Positions 33,309-43,803 are shown, counted from the first letter of the stretch. The stretch: 64,000 bases of DNA from Sulfitobacter sp. 20_GPM-1509m (GCF_000620505.1 NZ_JIBC01000007.1:1-64000), one strand, 5' to 3'. Numbers and translations: made by a program. The notes: a model not told the origin generated them from the letters alone.

Positions 33309-35798
33309 GTGTTCCGATTCATCCTGTCGTTTTTCGGCGGTATCTTTACGGCCCTGACCATGGGCCTGTTGGCCATTGCGCTGAGCATTGGCGCGATTTT
33401 CTATATCTATGGCCGCGATCTGCCCAGCCATGAAAGCCTTGCGCAATATACTCCGCCCACCATCAGCCGCATCTACAGCGGTCAGGGCCAGATCATCGAC
33501 GAATTTGCTCAGGAACGTCGGCTGTTTGCCCCTGCGGACACCATTCCCGATCTGGTGAAACAGGCGTTCATCAGCGCCGAGGACAAGAATTTCTACACCC
33601 ACGACGGCTATGACCTGCGCGGGATCGCGGCCGCGGCCATCGAAGCGGTGCGCACGCGTGGCCGTGACGTACGCGGGGCCTCGACCATCACCCAGCAGGT
33701 GATGAAGAACTTCCTTTTGTCCGGCGACCGGCAGATCGAACGCAAGATCAAGGAAATCATCCTGGCCAGCCGGATCGAAGAGACGCTGTCCAAGGAGAAA
33801 ATCCTTGAGCTCTACCTGAACGAAATTTTCCTTGGCCAGAACAGCTATGGCGTGGCGGCGGCCAGCCAGACCTATTTCAACAAGACATTGGGCGAACTGG
33901 CCCCGCACGAAGCGGCGTTCCTGGCGTCCTTGCCCAAGGCGCCTTCGGACTATCACCCCGTGCGCCGCAAGGACCGTCTGCTGGCACGGCGGAACTACGT
34001 GCTGAAAGAGATGCACGACAACGGCTACCTGACCACCGAAGTCTACGAATCCGAGCGCGCGCAACCGCTGCGGTCGGTGCAGAACGGCGACTTTGAAAGC
34101 TTCAAGGACGAGCTGCCGCCGCGCGATTATTTCACCGACGAAATCCGCCGCCAACTGTCCGAGAACTTTGGCGAGGGCGAATTTTTCAGCGGTGGTCTGA
34201 CCGTGCGTGCGACCATTGATCAGGAAATGCAGCCCATCGCGGCCAATTCCCTGCGGCAAGAGCTGGAAAACTACGACCGGGCCCGTTCCACATGGCGCGG
34301 CACCGGCAAGAAGATCGACCCCGAGGTCGCCACTGGTGACGGCTGGGAAACCGCATTGAACGCCGTTCCCGTGGCCCGTGACATCGACCTGAACGGCCAG
34401 TGGTATCCGGCTGTCGTGCGCGAGATCGGTGACCAGCGCATTGTGCTGGGGATCGAAGGGCAGGGCATCGGCGAAGTGACGCGCGATGACATCAAGTGGA
34501 TCAAGGGCGACTTTGCCGCCAACTTCAAGGTGGGCGACGTGGTCCACGTACGCCAGCGCGACGGCGCGTGGTCGCTGCGGCAGGTGCCGGCGGTGCAGGG
34601 CGGTTTTGTCGCCATGGACGTGAACACCGGCCGCGTGATCGCCATGCAGGGCGGTTTCAGCTATCAGAACTCGGTCTTTAACCGCGCTACACAGGCGAAA
34701 CGCCAGCCCGGTTCGTCGTTCAAACCCTTCGTCTACGCTGCGGCGCTGGACAGCGGGTATACGCCCGCCACGATCATCGTCGACGCACCCATCGAGATCA
34801 ACACGCCCCAAGGCCTGTGGCGGCCCAAGAACGCATCGAACCAGTATTACGGTCCCACACCGATGCGCACCGGTATTGAACGGTCGCGGAACCTGATGAC
34901 CATCCGTCTGGCGCAAGAGGTCGGTATGGATACGGTGGCCGATTATGCCGAACGCTTCGGGGTCTATGAAAAGGGCCAGATGGGCAAGTTCCTGGCCAAC
35001 TCGCTGGGGTCGCAGGAAACCACACTGTACCAGATGGTCTCGGCCTATGCGATGTTCGCCAACGGCGGCGAGCGGGTCAAGCCGACCCTGGTGGACCGTG
35101 TGCAGGACCGCTATGGCAAGACGGTGTACCGTCACGACGAACGCCAGTGCGCCGATTGCCAATTGGCCAGCCTTGACCCCGGCTATGGGCCGCGGATCAC
35201 CTCGAACCGTGAACGCATCATGGACCCGATCACCGCCTACCAGCTGACGTCGATGATGCGCGGCGTGGTCGAACGCGGCACGGCCTCACGTACCGTGAAC
35301 CTGCCGGTGCCCACCGCGGGCAAGACCGGGACCACCAACGACAGCAAGGACGTGTGGTTCGTGGGCTTTACCAGCAATATCGTCGCGGGCTGCTACATCG
35401 GCTATGACACGCCCCGCAACATGGGGCGCGGCGCCTCGGGCGGTGGCATGTGCGGACCGGTGTTCCAGCGGTTCATGCTTGAGGCCACCAAGAAATACGG
35501 CGGTGGTGAATTCGAAGTGCCCCCCGGCGGCCATTTCATCAAGATCGACCGCTTTACCGGCGCACGTCTGAGCGATGACGCTTCGGGCGACACCGTGGTG
35601 GCCGAGTATTTCCGCGATGGCGAAGAGCCGTTGTTCGGCATCATGTTCGACGGTGGCTTTGCCATGGGCGCCGATCTGCCGCTGGTCGAGGAAGTGGGCC
35701 GCGCCACGGGCCGTACGGTCACCACATCGACCGGAGCCAAGGCGACCGTGGGCCCCAAGGCCAACTTCGGCACGCTCAGCTCGGGCGGGTTGTACTAG
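33309..35798 (+). CDS. mrcA: Penicillin-binding protein 1A, bifunctional transglycosylase/transpeptidase
   Basis: An 829-residue class A PBP. An N-terminal membrane helix is followed by the GT51 transglycosylase (catalytic Glu91 in SAEDKNFYTHDG; GASTITQQVMKN; KEIILA) and an OB-type insert. The transpeptidase domain carries Ser469-x-x-Lys472 (GSSFKPF), SRN and the KTGT motif near residue 672. It polymerises and cross-links peptidoglycan. The GTG at 33309 is chosen because AAAGGACG lies just upstream and the membrane helix follows at once. It forms a cell-wall pair with amiC, separated by the tandem repeats. Confidence 0.95.
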   Translation: MFRFILSFFGGIFTALTMGLLAIALSIGAIFYIYGRDLPSHESLAQYTPPTISRIYSGQGQIIDEFAQERRLFAPADTIPDLVKQAFISAEDKNFYTHDGYDLRGIAAAAIEAVRTRGRDVRGASTITQQVMKNFLLSGDRQIERKIKEIILASRIEETLSKEKILELYLNEIFLGQNSYGVAAASQTYFNKTLGELAPHEAAFLASLPKAPSDYHPVRRKDRLLARRNYVLKEMHDNGYLTTEVYESERAQPLRSVQNGDFESFKDELPPRDYFTDEIRRQLSENFGEGEFFSGGLTVRATIDQEMQPIAANSLRQELENYDRARSTWRGTGKKIDPEVATGDGWETALNAVPVARDIDLNGQWYPAVVREIGDQRIVLGIEGQGIGEVTRDDIKWIKGDFAANFKVGDVVHVRQRDGAWSLRQVPAVQGGFVAMDVNTGRVIAMQGGFSYQNSVFNRATQAKRQPGSSFKPFVYAAALDSGYTPATIIVDAPIEINTPQGLWRPKNASNQYYGPTPMRTGIERSRNLMTIRLAQEVGMDTVADYAERFGVYEKGQMGKFLANSLGSQETTLYQMVSAYAMFANGGERVKPTLVDRVQDRYGKTVYRHDERQCADCQLASLDPGYGPRITSNRERIMDPITAYQLTSMMRGVVERGTASRTVNLPVPTAGKTGTTNDSKDVWFVGFTSNIVAGCYIGYDTPRNMGRGASGGGMCGPVFQRFMLEATKKYGGGEFEVPPGGHFIKIDRFTGARLSDDASGDTVVAEYFRDGEEPLFGIMFDGGFAMGADLPLVEEVGRATGRTVTTSTGAKATVGPKANFGTLSSGGLY

Positions 35799-35905
35799 GC
35801 CCGAAAACATGGGCCCCGACAGGCGCAGCCGTCACCCGACGGCTTGCCGCCTGACGGGCGCTGGTTTACACCCGCATTTCAACACCATCCCGAAGGACAC
35901 GAGCC

Positions 35906-37030
35906 ATGCGCGCCGAGGCCCAAAACACCGTTGCCGAGATCGAAAAATCGCTGGAGCTGCTGGGGCAGCGTCTGGGCGTGGAAACCGCGCAGCACCGGCT
36001 GGAAGAATTCAACGCCCGCGTCGAGGACCCGAACCTGTGGGACGACCCGGAGGCGGCGCAAAAGCTGATGCGTGACCGCCAGTCGCTGGTCGATGCCATC
36101 GACACCTATGAGGGCATCAAACAGGACCTGGCCGACAACGTCGAACTGATCGAACTGGGCGAGATGGAAGGCGACGAAGAGGTCATCAGCGACGCCGAGG
36201 CCGCGCTGAAGACGCTGGCGGTCAAAGCCGCTCAGAAAGAGCTTGAAGCGCTGCTGGACGGCGAGGCGGACAGCAATGACACCTTCCTCGAGATCAACTC
36301 GGGCGCGGGCGGCACCGAAAGCTGTGACTGGGCGTCGATGCTGGCGCGCATGTATGTCCGCTGGGCCGAGAAGAAAGGCTACAAGGTCGAGCTGAACGCC
36401 GAAAGCGCCGGTGAAGAGGCGGGTATCAAATCCGCGACCTACAAGATCACCGGTCACAACGCCTATGGCTGGCTGAAATCCGAAAGCGGCGTGCACCGGC
36501 TGGTGCGCATCTCGCCCTTTGACTCGGCGGCCAAACGGCACACGTCGTTCACCTCGGTCAAAGTCTATCCGGTGGTCGACGACAACATCGAGATCGAAGT
36601 GAACCCCGCCGACATCCGCATCGACACCTACCGGTCTTCCGGTGCTGGCGGTCAGCACGTGAACACCACGGATTCGGCCGTGCGGATCACCCACCATCCC
36701 ACCGGCATCGTCGTGACGTCGTCCGAGAAATCCCAGCACCAGAACCGCGACATTGCCATGAAGGCGCTGAAATCGCGGCTCTATCAGATGGAGCTGGACA
36801 AGCGGTCCGCGCTGGTCAACGAGGCCCACGAAAGTGCGGGCGACGCAGGCTGGGGCAATCAGATCCGGTCCTATGTCCTGCAACCCTACCAGATGGTCAA
36901 AGACCTGCGCACCAACTACGAGACATCGGACACCAAGGGCGTGCTGGATGGCGATCTGGACGGGCTGATGGGGGCCACCCTGGCGTTGAACGTCAGCGGC
37001 AAAAGCCGGTCAGAGGCGCAGGGCGACTAG
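35906..37030 (+). CDS. prfB: Peptide chain release factor 2
   Basis: A 374-residue class I release factor. The stop-codon recognition tripeptide Ser203-Pro204-Phe205 marks it as RF2 (UAA/UGA). The peptidyl-tRNA hydrolysis motif is Gly248-Gly249-Gln250 in [18 protein letters not shown]. The gene is one continuous frame from ATG, so the in-frame UGA and +1 frameshift found in many bacterial prfB genes is absent, as is usual in alphaproteobacteria. GAAGGACACGAGCC before the start gives the binding site. It is downstream of PBP1a by 107 bp. Confidence 0.96.
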   Translation: MRAEAQNTVAEIEKSLELLGQRLGVETAQHRLEEFNARVEDPNLWDDPEAAQKLMRDRQSLVDAIDTYEGIKQDLADNVELIELGEMEGDEEVISDAEAALKTLAVKAAQKELEALLDGEADSNDTFLEINSGAGGTESCDWASMLARMYVRWAEKKGYKVELNAESAGEEAGIKSATYKITGHNAYGWLKSESGVHRLVRISPFDSAAKRHTSFTSVKVYPVVDDNIEIEVNPADIRIDTYRSSGAGGQHVNTTDSAVRITHHPTGIVVTSSEKSQHQNRDIAMKALKSRLYQMELDKRSALVNEAHESAGDAGWGNQIRSYVLQPYQMVKDLRTNYETSDTKGVLDGDLDGLMGATLALNVSGKSRSEAQGD

Positions 37031-37186
37031 CTGTTCATGCGAAGGGGGCGGTTTCCCGCCATAGGTGAAATTTCCCTGATTCCAGCCGGATAATAGAATT
37101 TTTTCTTCCGTGAATCGGGTTTTGTTTCTTAACTTGAGCGCATTCTCAAAGGCTTTTGGCCGCCAATGCATTCAAGGACCCTGCCC

Positions 37187-39544
37187 ATGACCAACATCCT
37201 GTTCTCCCGCACCCTCGACGGATTTACCGACATCAACCAACCGCAAGGCGGGACCATGTTCTGGTCCAACGGCATCGCGACGTCGGCAATCTTCGAGGAT
37301 GGCACCGCGTCGGACAGCTTTACGGCTGATTTCACCATGACAGGCTCGAACTGGACCATCGATTCCATGTTTGTGCTGTCCGCAGGAGAAAGCACCACCA
37401 TTCTGACGGATGGCGATTCCGGCACGGGGCGTGTGATCAATTATCTGAATGCGGGCAACAACACACAGATCGACCTGATCAACACCGAAATCACCCATAT
37501 CACCGCCTATGGTGGCGGCACCCACGACATCAATCTGGGCAATGCGTTCACCCGGTCCATCGTCATTGACGGCGCGTCCATGGACATCACCGTGAACAGC
37601 GGTGGCGTGGGGCATATGGATCTGACGGGCGGCGCGTCCAACCTGACGATCAACGGTTCTGCCGACTATATCGCGACGGCTGAATTCGATGATGTGCTGG
37701 ATGTCAGCGGCGAGGGCGGGTTGGTCAGCCTTGGCGACGGCAACAACACGGTGACCGTTGACGGATTTGTCGCAACGCTGGCCACCGGCAACGGCGACGA
37801 TGACGTGACGGTCAGCCAAGGCGGCCGGATCGAGCTTTGGTATTCCACCGGCGGCGACGATGTGGTGACGCTGACCGAATTCGCGCGCATCGGCGCTTTG
37901 CGGGGCGGCAATGGCGGTTCGATGGACATCAACGTCGCAGACAGTGCGCGGGTGGAATATGCGGAACTCAACGGTGTCGACGTTGACGTGACCGTGACAG
38001 ATGATGCGCGTGTTGAAACGCTGGCGCTTTACCAGGGCGATGTGGTCGCCAATGTCAGCGGAAACGGGCGCATTGACCTGCTGCGCGTGGATGCCGCCGA
38101 CAGTGACATCGCCGTGACAGGCAACGCCCGTATTCGTTTAATGCAACTGTGGGAGGGCACCCATACGGTCAGCACTGGTGATAGGTCGATGACCCTGATC
38201 GACCTGTACGAAAGCTCTTCGAATATCACCATCGGCACCGGCAGCGTGTCGATGATCCGCGCCTATGCGGAAACTGCGCAAACCCACACGATCAATGCCA
38301 CCGGTTGGATCGGCGCGATCCTGGTCGGCGAAAACCAGTCCGCGAACATCACACTGGGGAGCGGCGGAGCAGGATCCGTGTCCCTGGACGATGGTGCTGA
38401 CACTGTCACCACGGGAACTGGCTACCTTGAATATCTGCGGTCGCGCGGTGGCGACGACACGGTTTCCATCGGAAGCGGCGGCGCGGATGCGATCACCACG
38501 GGGCTTGGCAATGACACCGTGACGGCCACCGGCAACATCACCTCGCTGGACACGGGCGAGGGCGACGATGACGTGACCGTGTCGGGCTATGCGGTCAGCA
38601 TCAGAACCCGCGAGGGCGCGGACAGCGTGGCAACAGGCGGGAATTTTGTCGAAAGCATCCATACAGGTGCGGACAACGACACCGTCGACGTGGGCGCAGG
38701 CGGTGCGGGTCGCGTCAATCTGGGCGATGGCAATGACACGATCACCACCGGCTCGGGCTGGGTCGAGTTGATCAGTGCAGGTGCGGGCGATGATGACATC
38801 ACCCTGGGCACTGGCGGCGGCGGCATCGTGCGCGCAGGGGCGGGCAACGATCTGATTACCTTGAACGAATCCAACCCCGATTACGGCATTGTCGTTCATG
38901 GCGGTGACGGCGTGGATACGCTGAATTTCTTCAACTATTCTGGCGGTATCACATTCTCGCTGGACGAAGCCGGGCGCTGGCAGAACATCGGTGCCGTTGA
39001 TCCGCTGGATGAAAACGCCGCGGGCGTCTTCGGCTATGTCTCGGAAACCGGGGTCGAAAACCTGGTGGGCAGCCAATTTGACGACAAGCTGACCGGCGAC
39101 AAGGGCGACAACCTGATCGAAGGCCAGAAAGGCCGCGACTTCCTTTTTGGTGGCTCGGGGGCCGATACGCTGGACGGGGGCAAGGGCAAGGACCGCATCT
39201 ATGGCGGTGGTGGCGACGATCTTATGTACGGCGGCCTTGGCTTTGACCTGCTGGAAGGCGGCAAGGGCAACGATACGCTGAACGGAGGCGAGGACGACGA
39301 TGTGCTGCGTGGAGCTCAGGGCGCGGATGTCTTTGAATTCTTCCTGAATTCCGGTGTCGACCGCATCAAGGACTTTGAGGATGGCAGCGATCTGATCCGG
39401 CTGGTGTCTGCGGGCGGCTTTGGCGGTCTGTCGATCTATGATCAGGGCAGCGACCTGCGCATCGACCACGACGGTGGCAGCATCATTCTGGACGATCTGG
39501 CGGGTCTGGTGCTGACGTCTGCGGACTTTGAATTTATCGTCTGA
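37187..39544 (+). CDS. Large RTX-type calcium-binding beta-helix protein
   Basis: A 785-residue acidic protein without a Sec signal. Residues about 60-600 consist of irregular repeats with strands such as TVDGFVATLATGNGDDDVTVS, suggesting a right-handed parallel beta-helix. The region from about 640 to 720 holds canonical RTX nonapeptides (GGSGADTLDGG, GGGGDDLMYGG, GGKGNDTLNGG) that bind calcium. The end (residues 735-785) is a short hydrophobic-acidic tail like type I secretion signals. It is therefore probably secreted by a type I system, though no ABC/MFP genes are near. No enzymatic domain is visible. ATG at 37187 follows CAAGGA. Confidence 0.87.
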   Translation: MTNILFSRTLDGFTDINQPQGGTMFWSNGIATSAIFEDGTASDSFTADFTMTGSNWTIDSMFVLSAGESTTILTDGDSGTGRVINYLNAGNNTQIDLINTEITHITAYGGGTHDINLGNAFTRSIVIDGASMDITVNSGGVGHMDLTGGASNLTINGSADYIATAEFDDVLDVSGEGGLVSLGDGNNTVTVDGFVATLATGNGDDDVTVSQGGRIELWYSTGGDDVVTLTEFARIGALRGGNGGSMDINVADSARVEYAELNGVDVDVTVTDDARVETLALYQGDVVANVSGNGRIDLLRVDAADSDIAVTGNARIRLMQLWEGTHTVSTGDRSMTLIDLYESSSNITIGTGSVSMIRAYAETAQTHTINATGWIGAILVGENQSANITLGSGGAGSVSLDDGADTVTTGTGYLEYLRSRGGDDTVSIGSGGADAITTGLGNDTVTATGNITSLDTGEGDDDVTVSGYAVSIRTREGADSVATGGNFVESIHTGADNDTVDVGAGGAGRVNLGDGNDTITTGSGWVELISAGAGDDDITLGTGGGGIVRAGAGNDLITLNESNPDYGIVVHGGDGVDTLNFFNYSGGITFSLDEAGRWQNIGAVDPLDENAAGVFGYVSETGVENLVGSQFDDKLTGDKGDNLIEGQKGRDFLFGGSGADTLDGGKGKDRIYGGGGDDLMYGGLGFDLLEGGKGNDTLNGGEDDDVLRGAQGADVFEFFLNSGVDRIKDFEDGSDLIRLVSAGGFGGLSIYDQGSDLRIDHDGGSIILDDLAGLVLTSADFEFIV

Positions 39545-39594
39545 CCCGGCGTATTCCGCTTGAACCTGCGCATGGCTGCGGCAAAGCTGCGGCC

Positions 39595-41007
39595 ATGACA
39601 GATGATATCCTTTCCCAAGGCGCCCTGGCGCAATCGGATGCCCTGGCCAAGGGCACCCTGACCGCAACTGACCTGATGCAGGCCACGCTGGCGCGTATCG
39701 ACGCTGTGAACGGGACGGTGAACGCCGTTGTGTCCCTGCGCGATGCCGACGTGTTGATGGACGAGGCGCGCGCCGCCGATGCCGCACCGCGCAGCGGCTG
39801 GCTGCACGGTATGCCCATCGCCATCAAGGATCTGGCCAATGCCGCCGGACTGCCCACGTCGATGGGCTCGCCCCTGTTCGCGGGACAGGTGGCAGCCAAG
39901 GACGATATCATGGTCGCACGTCTGCGCGCGGCGGGGGCGATTGTGATCGGCAAGACGAACACGCCCGAATTCGGCCTTGGGTCGCACACCATCAACCCGG
40001 TGCACGGTCCCACGCACAACCCCTATGCGCACGGGCGTTCGGCGGGTGGCTCGTCCGGCGGGGCGGCGGCGGCGCTGGCCTGCGGGATGCTGTCCGTGGC
40101 CGACGGCTCGGATATGATGGGATCGCTGCGCAATCCGGCGGGTTGGAACAACGTCTATGGGATGCGCCCGACATGGGGGCTGGTGCCGTCGGAACCCGAG
40201 GGCGACAATTTCCTGCACCAACTGGCCACCAACGGCCCGATGGCGCGCAATCCTGCGGACCTAGCCGCCCTGTTGGACACGATGGCAGGACCGGACCCGC
40301 GCCAGCCGCACGGGCTGTCACAGGCGCCCGCGCTGCCGCAGATCGCCGGTGGCATGGACGGCGTGCGCATCGGCTGGCTGGGCGACTGGGGCGGCGCTCT
40401 GCCGATGCAGCAGGGCATTCTGGACATTTCGCAAGCGGCCCTTCAGCAGATGGAAGGCCTGGGCGCAACGGTGACCGATCAGGCACCGCTGTTCGACGCC
40501 GATGCGATGTGGGACAGCTGGATCACCCTGCGGTCTTGGCAGGTCGGTGCGGGGCTGGCTGCGGTCTACAACAATCCGACACAGCGCGATTACCTGAAGG
40601 ACACCGCCCAATGGGAAATCGGACGCGGCATCGCGCTGACGGGGATGCAGGTCCATGCGGCCAGCCTGGTGCGCAGCAACTGGTTTAAGGCCGCCGCGAA
40701 AGCCTTTGAAACCTATGACATTCTGGCGTTGCCTTCGGCGCAGCTCTGGCCCTTTGACATCACCTGGGATTACCCGCGTGAGATCGCAGGCGTGCAGATG
40801 GACACCTATCACCGCTGGATGCAGGTGGTGGTGCCCGCGTCGCTGCTGGGGCTTCCGGTGGTCAACGTGCCGGTGGGCTTTGGCGGGCCGGATGACGCGC
40901 CTGCGGGCCTGCAACTGATCGGCAAACGCGGGTCTGACGCGGCGCTGCTGCGGGTGGCGCAGGCGTGGCATGAGGCCACCGACTGGCCCGGCGCGCGGCC
41001 TCCCTGA
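39595..41007 (+). CDS. Amidase signature family enzyme
   Basis: A 470-residue amidase. The Ser-cisSer-Lys triad is readable: Lys78 (GMPIAIKDL), the glycine-serine stretch GGSSGG at 151-156, and Ser177 in GSDMMGSLRNPA (the usual form is GTDxGGSIRxPA). The family hydrolyses small amides or acts on glutaminyl-tRNA. Here the isolated context, with no gatB or gatC, suggests a catabolic amidase. It begins 50 bp after the RTX gene on the same strand with no obvious terminator in between. The substrate is unknown. Confidence 0.9.
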   Translation: MTDDILSQGALAQSDALAKGTLTATDLMQATLARIDAVNGTVNAVVSLRDADVLMDEARAADAAPRSGWLHGMPIAIKDLANAAGLPTSMGSPLFAGQVAAKDDIMVARLRAAGAIVIGKTNTPEFGLGSHTINPVHGPTHNPYAHGRSAGGSSGGAAAALACGMLSVADGSDMMGSLRNPAGWNNVYGMRPTWGLVPSEPEGDNFLHQLATNGPMARNPADLAALLDTMAGPDPRQPHGLSQAPALPQIAGGMDGVRIGWLGDWGGALPMQQGILDISQAALQQMEGLGATVTDQAPLFDADAMWDSWITLRSWQVGAGLAAVYNNPTQRDYLKDTAQWEIGRGIALTGMQVHAASLVRSNWFKAAAKAFETYDILALPSAQLWPFDITWDYPREIAGVQMDTYHRWMQVVVPASLLGLPVVNVPVGFGGPDDAPAGLQLIGKRGSDAALLRVAQAWHEATDWPGARPP

Positions 41008-41176
41008 TCATGCGAGGGTCATGCAAAGTCACGTCATGCTGTCTGGCAAAACGCTTTCCCCCAGACCAGATGATGATCTTTATCGTATGTTTTCACGCAG
41101 TGCGTCAGGGTCACTTGCCTGATTTGAGCGACTGTCCCTGAAAATGCCAGCCAACACCGAACTGGAGTAACCCTTT

Positions 41177-41530
41177 ATGATTTCTGCTTTTCTCATTGGG
41201 ATTGTTGCCGCCATCCATCTGTACATCGTCTATCTCGAGATGTTTCAATGGGACAAACCGGCAGGGCGCAAGGTGTTCGGAACGACACAGGAATTTGCAA
41301 GTGCCTCCAAGGTTCTGGCTGCCAACCAGGGCCTGTATAACGGCTTTTTGGCGGCGGGATTGATCTTTGGACTGATCCTGGGGGCCCAAGGCGGCGTCTT
41401 TACCGTCTTTTTCCTTTGCTGCGTGATCGTTGCAGGCATTTTTGGCGCGGCGACGGTGAACCGCAAGATTCTGTTTGTTCAGGCGGTTCCGGCGGCTGTT
41501 GCACTGGTTGCGGTGTTGGCGGGCTACTGA
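41177..41530 (+). CDS. DUF1304 membrane protein
   Basis: A 117-residue protein with about four membrane helices. The family signature is NQGLYNGFLAAGL near residues 50-62. DUF1304 proteins are small inner-membrane proteins of unknown function, widespread in bacteria. The start at 41177 follows GGAGTAACCCTTT. The stop overlaps the convergent small gene by 7 bp, with no terminator hairpin between them. Confidence 0.88.
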   Translation: MISAFLIGIVAAIHLYIVYLEMFQWDKPAGRKVFGTTQEFASASKVLAANQGLYNGFLAAGLIFGLILGAQGGVFTVFFLCCVIVAGIFGAATVNRKILFVQAVPAAVALVAVLAGY

Positions 41531-41748
41531 CAGTCCGCAGGCTCGCGCCCCTCGGCCGCCAGCCGCGCACGCAAGACCGCGATTTGCGGTGCGTTCTGCT
41601 CCAGCGCAAAGACATAGGCCTGCGTCAGGAAGAAACAGGCCGCCTCCATATCATCGGCGGCGTCGGCCGCCTGCGCATAAAGCGCGACCAACGCCAGATG
41701 ATCGCCCGCCGCATGTGCTGCCAACAGTTGCGCGTTCAGGTCGGTCAT
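41524..41748 (-). CDS. Small helical protein, downstream partner of the Rieske oxygenase
   Basis: A 74-residue hypothetical protein, mainly alpha-helical and Ala-rich, with a hint of one TPR-like helix pair (HLALVALYAQAADAADDMEAACFFLTQAYVFAL). The start ATG overlaps the oxygenase stop (ATGA, 41745-41748), which points to translational coupling and makes it a likely real gene. It may be an accessory or assembly factor, but nothing in the sequence proves that. Confidence 0.65.
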   Translation of the reverse strand: MTDLNAQLLAAHAAGDHLALVALYAQAADAADDMEAACFFLTQAYVFALEQNAPQIAVLRARLAAEGREPADCQ

Positions 41749-42899
41749 TCCGCCGCCATCTGCCCCGCGCGGTGCGCCTGCAACCGGCCCGCGACCCAGG
41801 AATGGAACAGATGCGTCGGCCCATCCATCGCGGGCGAAAACCGCCCGCCATCAAAGCTGGGCGCGTGACGGCCGCGCTGCATTCCCTCGACGACAAAGAT
41901 GTCTTCCTCGAACACCAGCTTCCACTGTTCGGTGTTGCGCACACGCAAGGCAGGGTCGGTGTCGGCGGCGGCATAGTAGATGTGCACGTTTTCAGTGGTT
42001 TTTTCCGTGCTTTCCGGCACCAGAATGATTGCAAAGGTATGATCGCGGTGCACCCCCAGCAGCACGTTGGGGTAGGCGGTGACATATTCCGCGGCGGTGT
42101 TCCACTTGTCGCTCAGACCGTCGAAATCAGGGAACTGTCCGCCATCTTCGCCGGTCATCTGGCGATAGACCAGGGTGCCCTGACCGGAATAATGATCCGG
42201 CGCTTCGATGTGATAGTGATCTTCCAGCCGGGAATAGCTGTTCAGGCCGGGGTGGACCCACGGCAGGTGATAGCTTTCACAAAAGTTCTCGACCGCCAGC
42301 TTCCAGTTGCAGTTCACCGCCAGTTGAAAGCGGCTGTCGGCACCGCCGTGGTACAGGGGTTTGTCAAACTCGGCCCAGCGGGTCAGCAGGTCGGCGTTGT
42401 GCACCTCGAACGGGGCAGCATCGCCCGACAGGTTGATCCAGACGACGTCCATCCACAGATGGCTGCGCACCTCGATCAGGCCCAGCAGGGCGCGGTCGAT
42501 GCCTGCGTGCGTGTTGTGACCCGGGCCGCCAACATGCGGCGTGCTGACCAGCCGTCCGTCAGTGCTGTAGCACCAGCTGTGATAGGGGCAGCGAATGGCG
42601 CCCTCGATCTTGCGCGGCGCATCAACCAGGATCATGCCACGGTGACGGCAAATGTTCTGAAACACGCGCACCCGCGCCGTGCGGTCGCGCACCACCAGCA
42701 GGGGCATGCCCAAAAATGTCAGCGGTACGGCATCACCCACTTCGGGCACATCCGCCCCCACTGCCAGACCGGCCCAGCCTGTGGACAATACAGCAACGCG
42801 CTCTTCGTCAAAGACGGCGGCGTCGATGTAATGGGCATTGGGCAGGCCATTGGCCTGATCCAGCGGGCGGCGCACTGCGTCAAGGTTTGTGTGGCTCAT
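41745..42899 (-). CDS. Rieske-type aromatic-ring-hydroxylating oxygenase, alpha subunit
   Basis: A 384-residue oxygenase. The Rieske [2Fe-2S] motif is Cys84-x-His86 ... Cys104-x2-His107. The mononuclear iron site is in the block NWKLAVENFCESYH with His211 and His216. Length and layout match the group that includes choline, glycine betaine and stachydrine monooxygenases as well as aromatic dioxygenases. No reductase or beta subunit is adjacent, so electrons must come from elsewhere. A small gene is coupled downstream, and an XRE-type regulator lies upstream on the same strand. The substrate is open; a quaternary amine is plausible. Confidence 0.9.
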   Translation of the reverse strand: MSHTNLDAVRRPLDQANGLPNAHYIDAAVFDEERVAVLSTGWAGLAVGADVPEVGDAVPLTFLGMPLLVVRDRTARVRVFQNICRHRGMILVDAPRKIEGAIRCPYHSWCYSTDGRLVSTPHVGGPGHNTHAGIDRALLGLIEVRSHLWMDVVWINLSGDAAPFEVHNADLLTRWAEFDKPLYHGGADSRFQLAVNCNWKLAVENFCESYHLPWVHPGLNSYSRLEDHYHIEAPDHYSGQGTLVYRQMTGEDGGQFPDFDGLSDKWNTAAEYVTAYPNVLLGVHRDHTFAIILVPESTEKTTENVHIYYAAADTDPALRVRNTEQWKLVFEEDIFVVEGMQRGRHAPSFDGGRFSPAMDGPTHLFHSWVAGRLQAHRAGQMAAE

Positions 42900-43005
42900 C
42901 GGGCTGCATCCCTCTGTGTGTGATGCTTCAGCCGTAGGCCAAACGAACGCGCCGCGTATGCGCGTCAGCGACAGGGGTTTTCTGCGGGCGACATCCCCAC
43001 AGTGC

Positions 43006-43803
43006 CTACCGGAAGGGCTCGGATGGGCGCAGCAGACGTTTGTGAAAGGGCAGCAGGTCCTTCAATTCGCAATAGCCCGAGGTGCGCGCCGCGGCCAGGG
43101 CCTTGGACAGGTCAGTGCCCAGATGTTCATAAACCAGGCGTTCAACCCGTTTCGTGGTGATGGTCTCGCGGATGGTGCGCGCGACATAGCCGACCCAATA
43201 GTTGTTCTCGAACGACATCTCGCGCACCAGATGGGTGAAGGAACAGGTGACGGCCCCACGGCGGGCAACCATGGAAGCGATACCGTCGTCCTGCCGTATC
43301 ACCAGCCCGCGATACTCGCGGGTCCGGCTGTCCTGGGGCAAACCCTGGACGGTAAGCGCCTCGCGGGGTTCGAACCCGCGGATGAAGGTCGAGCCGTTCT
43401 TGCGGAGCACATAGACCAGACCCACGATGAACTGGTTCTGGTCGAAGAAGCTGCGGCGCGAAAAACGGTAAAAGCCGGAGGGAAACAGGGTTTCTGGGAC
43501 GTTGACTGCGGCATCGCTCAGAAAATCCTGCAAATAGGGATCGCTCAGGTTCCGGTCATCCGCGCCAATCTCGGCGACAGGTGACAACAGGATACGTACG
43601 TCTACATCGAAAAAGGTGCAGATACGGGCCAGCACATCGGGCCGGGGAAAGCTTTCTCCGGCGAGATAGCGGTTGAACTGGGTGCGGTTGACACCCAATT
43701 GGCGAGACAGCGCAGAGATGGACGGATAGCTTTGTGCGAGATGGCGCAAGTTGGCACCCAACATGTTGCGCAATTCGGCAGGGGATTTGTCACGGTAGGA
43801 CAT
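43006..43803 (-). CDS. XRE-family transcriptional regulator with C-terminal sensor-like domain
   Basis: A 265-residue regulator. Residues 10-75 form a HTH_3 domain (ISALSRQLGVNRTQFNRYLAGESFPRPDVLARICTFF). The rest is an alpha/beta domain with no recognised name; it contains SRRSFFDQNQFIVGLVYV and later REYRGLVIRQDDG. It lies 106 bp upstream of the Rieske oxygenase gene on the same strand, so it probably controls that operon. A small divergent gene lies on its other side. The effector is unknown. Confidence 0.85.
   Translation of the reverse strand: MSYRDKSPAELRNMLGANLRHLAQSYPSISALSRQLGVNRTQFNRYLAGESFPRPDVLARICTFFDVDVRILLSPVAEIGADDRNLSDPYLQDFLSDAAVNVPETLFPSGFYRFSRRSFFDQNQFIVGLVYVLRKNGSTFIRGFEPREALTVQGLPQDSRTREYRGLVIRQDDGIASMVARRGAVTCSFTHLVREMSFENNYWVGYVARTIRETITTKRVERLVYEHLGTDLSKALAAARTSGYCELKDLLPFHKRLLRPSEPFR

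Noticed and set aside
35906-36100. Programmed frameshift in prfB
   Set aside because: The gene is one continuous frame from its ATG and no early in-frame TGA with a frameshift signal is present.
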